DNA from: Triplophysa rosa
Taxonomy: Eukaryota; Chordata; Actinopteri; Cypriniformes; Nemacheilidae
Length of the DNA: 64,000 nt
Direction of reading: 5' to 3'
Assembly: GCF_024868665.1 (NCBI RefSeq)
Contig: NC_079898.1
Span: 22,335,745 to 22,399,744, forward strand
Shown: piece by piece, positions 60,784-64,000 of the stretch
Numbering within the stretch: position 1 is the first letter of the stretch
Layout: each line of letters starts with the position of its first letter
Program-made: the position numbers and the translations under genes
The notes under the pieces: generated by a model
Seen by the model: the letters and a program-made list of their open reading frames with translations, nothing else
Database searches by the model: none
What the model was told of the DNA's origin: nothing

Positions 60784-63700
60784 CTACTGCACTGGCTCTA
60801 TCCAAAATGGCTGATTCATGTGTGGCCTGCAAAAACAGACCGCAACTCCATAACAAACCAGAGGACATTTACAAACTCACAGCTCTGTATAAACGTCTGC
60901 AAATAAACCAGTGTGGTTGGTCACTTCACATGCCGGTCAGATAGTCTCTTTGTCTAAGTGGAAGTTTCCTCGTCAAAATTTGCTGCAATGTGGACCAGTC
61001 CAGACGTTATGCCCTCGGTCAGGAGTCTGCTGTAAAACTATTCACTGAATATCATCAGTTTGGCTGTTCTTTGACAGAGGGTGACTGAAAACGAACATTG
61101 CATCACCTCATTTAGGAAGGAGTTGGATTTCTGTGCTTGGCAGCGCTGCAGGACAGACAGTCTAAAAACAGTTTTCAACTGATTCCAACCTAGGCAAACA
61201 AACACTTGGGCAGGTTTTGGCAATTTCTCCGTCTGGCTACTGTGAATCAATAGAGCAGAGGAGGACAGAATTACACCGAGCTGGAGTGAGCTGTTGGTCG
61301 CAATTCACAGCCTCACCACTAGATGCCGCTAATTTCATACACTGGACCTGTAAAAGGTCAAATTTTGCAACGCCTAATCATTCTGATCTATATTTCAAGT
61401 GCACTGCCCAACTAGACCTAGTGCGCCACCTACCTATTTTAGTCATCACAGGTGTAAACTTACGAAATGTAGGCTATGCAGAAACAATATTGTTTTGCTT
61501 AGCATCATGTCATTAGATCGTGAACTTGCTAACGTCAATATTATTGGAATAAATAGTATCATATGCGAGTGGCTAAATAAAGAAGCGTAAATGAGCTCAA
61601 GCCTGCAAAGAGCTTTCCAAATAAACCGAGTCAGTTGATACGTTGCTCTAATAGCCAAATGTCAATGTAGGTAATTCGGTAAAATTGGGAGCAGAAGTAG
61701 ACTAGTCAAAACAGCCAAAACAAAGAATAAGAACTTAAAAGTGGCAGTGCATGGACAGTCGTGATTGGGAATCTTCACCAAAATCCTCTCAACGTGTCCC
61801 AAAATGGGAGTATGAGGGCAATACAAAAAAACAAAGAGACACACCTTCAGTGATTACAAATAAGAACTGCTGGCAGATATTGTACAGGTGGGGAGAACCA
61901 AGTTTGCTCAATGTTCCTGCGGCTAATTCTTTCCTCCTCCTTTCACAGATTGGTTTCTGCAATGTTTTCATTCATAACTGTCATGTTCTGGCAATGCCCA
62001 GAGGCCTGTATATTTAACCACACTAAAGCAATGGAAGCTGGTGGCAGAACATCTTCTGACTGACTGAACACATCACACACCTGACACATCACACCGTTTC
62101 AGGAATCTGGGGTTTCCCTCCACAGTGGTATGTTGAGTAAGCATCCGGAATAATAAAAAGCATCAACAGTAGATGCCACGGTGTGATTGTGTCTGAAAAT
62201 GTTCTGTACTTTATCAAAGCAATGACAGCATAAAAACAATGTGCAATTATGTGTGGCCCAGCAGACAGGAAAAAAGATGTCGAGGGTCATGATAAAGATT
62301 TAGGGGCGACTCAACATTTCATTAATCAGGAAACTTATGTTTTTTTGCGAAGACTACCATTTCCTTCTGAAAATGCTAAATCTACTTTCAATCAAAAGGA
62401 AATGTAATGATGAATTCGAGTTCCTCGGTAGACTAAATCTGGCCGGCAAGCAAGAAAGTAAACTTTATTTATAAAGCACTTTACAACCACTTAAGTGGAG
62501 CAAAGTGCTGTACAGAAAAATAAATAAATAAAAACTTTAAAAAACATGATACATAAATACATCACATACACTAAAACAATTAAAATGTCAACATCAAGTT
62601 TTAAAGGCCAAGAAGAAAAGATGAGTTTTCAAAAGTGATTTGAATGAAGAAAGCGAAGAAGCCTGTCTAATAGACAGAGGCAAATCGTTCTTTAGGAGCT
62701 GCCACAGCAAAGGCACGGTCCCCTCTCAGCCAGGAAATCTGAGGTATATTTACACATAACATGCCAACGGTGTTAAAGCAAACAAGCAGATGTTTGTCAC
62801 TCCATTAAAGTAATGCTTCATGCTCAGAACAGGTTGAGGAAGTTTTCACAGCTTCGGGCAGTTTCCAGTTTTTTCTTTCTAGTGAAACTTCTGTGAAGTT
62901 TAATCTATCTGTAAATGTGTGTGCGAGAGAGACTGATAGATAGAGAACGTGACACTATAGGAGAGGAAGAGATTTGTCCTATCAATGTGTTGAAATATTA
63001 TATAGACTAGCCATACACACACAAACAGACGCACAATCACACACACTCACGTACCACACAGAAGGAAAAGAAAAAAACAGCAGAACACTAAAGGCCGCGT
63101 CTGCCAGAAGATTATATAAGTTTAATCAGTATTTTCCTCATAGGCTTCAGAAATCCCCTGAGCAACTAGCCACAAACAAAGAGGTCTAAGAGTCAACCTG
63201 CTCGACAGAGAGAGCGGATTGCTTTCACCACTTCGCTCAGAACAGAAAGTTCTCTCGACAACTTGGGCTGAACATTCAGTCTCGCTGACAGCGGCTGCCA
63301 CTGCCATTCATGGTCAAACTACTGCCCTGTGCCGCCGGAATAGACGGATAGTGTTCGACTAAAACAGATTAAGAGAAACCTGAAGCTCAGACAATCTGAA
63401 CGTGGTGAACAAAGCCCAAAGAGACTCAAGTCAATCGAGACAAAAACCTATTTTCAACAAGAACGAAAACTATAACGATAGCATATTAGCATCCAGAACA
63501 ACGGACGATAACGTTACGTTTATTCAAAGCTCACATGGTGCAATTTCACATTTTCAATGCACAAGCACTTCAAATTTTTTATCATTTATCAACTTTACAA
63601 AATTTGCTCTAACAGAAATGCAGACGGAATAGTACCTCTGTGCTTTTACACTTGTGGTGTTGAGTCCACTAAAAAAAACCTTTCTTAATTTCTGAAATAG

Positions 63701-63924
63701 AAATGAATTTGCTGCCGCATTGCTTTATAACCATTTCCAGACAACGATTAACTCAACTCAACTCAACTTTATTTATATAGCGCTTTTACAATTTTCATTG
63801 TTACAAAGCAGCTGTACATGAGACACATTGACTACAAGCAAAACAATCAAAGTTGTACCTGCAAAAACAAGAAAAGGTTGAAAACACAGAAGACAGACAC
63901 ACCCACCCACACACAAAACACTCC

Positions 63925-63965
63925 ACACGTATGCCTGAGTTATTTTATCGCTCAGGCATACGTGT
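63925..63965. repeat. perfect 15-bp hairpin, copy 2
   Basis: Exact second copy of the hairpin at 53603-53643. Confidence 0.95.
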
Positions 63966-64000
63966 CAACATCTGTTTAAATGTTTTATTACGTGAACCGC

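Larger units (their letters stand above)
58974..64000. repeat. large direct repeat, copy 2 (runs off the window)
   Basis: Begins 9 bp after the single N at 58965 and matches copy 1 to the window end, at offsets of 9335, 9321, 10285 and 10322 as indels accumulate. Roughly a dozen substitutions were noticed over ~4 kb. Unlike copy 1 it includes ~980 bp (59806-60783) with an Angel-like element. The true right limit is not visible. Confidence 0.95.

Overview
The window is vertebrate nuclear DNA from a teleost fish, most likely a cyprinid. This rests on split genes with GT/AG introns whose products match vertebrate families, an AT-rich background, and many short inverted-repeat elements with the end TTAAAGGGATAGTTCACCC that are typical of carp and zebrafish relatives. 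No bacterial genes, CRISPR arrays or viruses were seen. The species was not determined.

Two genes can be assembled exon by exon, both on the minus strand. (1) slc35f3, positions 41123 down to 1890, is a ten-span drug/metabolite-transporter-like carrier; its human orthologue has been reported as a thiamine transporter. Seven shared or alternative exons plus a far-upstream exon give two reading-frame-consistent products: a long form starting at 41123 (503 codons plus stop) and a short form starting in an internal first exon at 20397 (426 codons plus stop). Both first-exon routes enter the common exon at 8524 in the same phase. (2) rmdn2-like (regulator of microtubule dynamics 2), with six C-terminal exons between 50358 and 46673. 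Its N-terminal exons lie beyond the window or were not recognised.

From 49639 rightward the window is unusual. A block carrying two rmdn2 exons (49639-53678) is repeated almost perfectly at 58974-64000. Between the copies lies an L1/Tx1-group LINE (about 54074-58964) that stops at the only N in the window (58965), without its 3' end. The copies differ by scattered substitutions, a ~980-bp indel and a 37-bp indel. Splicing both copies in series would break the reading frame. The simplest reading is a false (haplotypic) duplication at a contig join, although a real tandem duplication is not excluded.

The rest is intron and intergenic DNA rich in mobile-element remains: eleven Angel-like elements, two hAT-type elements with perfect 8-bp target duplications, a Harbinger-like element with a transposase scrap, an internally triplicated TIR element, a solo LTR, V-SINE pieces, a decayed LINE with a restriction-like endonuclease region, and several other inverted-repeat families. 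A few non-repetitive, higher-GC intron stretches may be conserved regulatory DNA.
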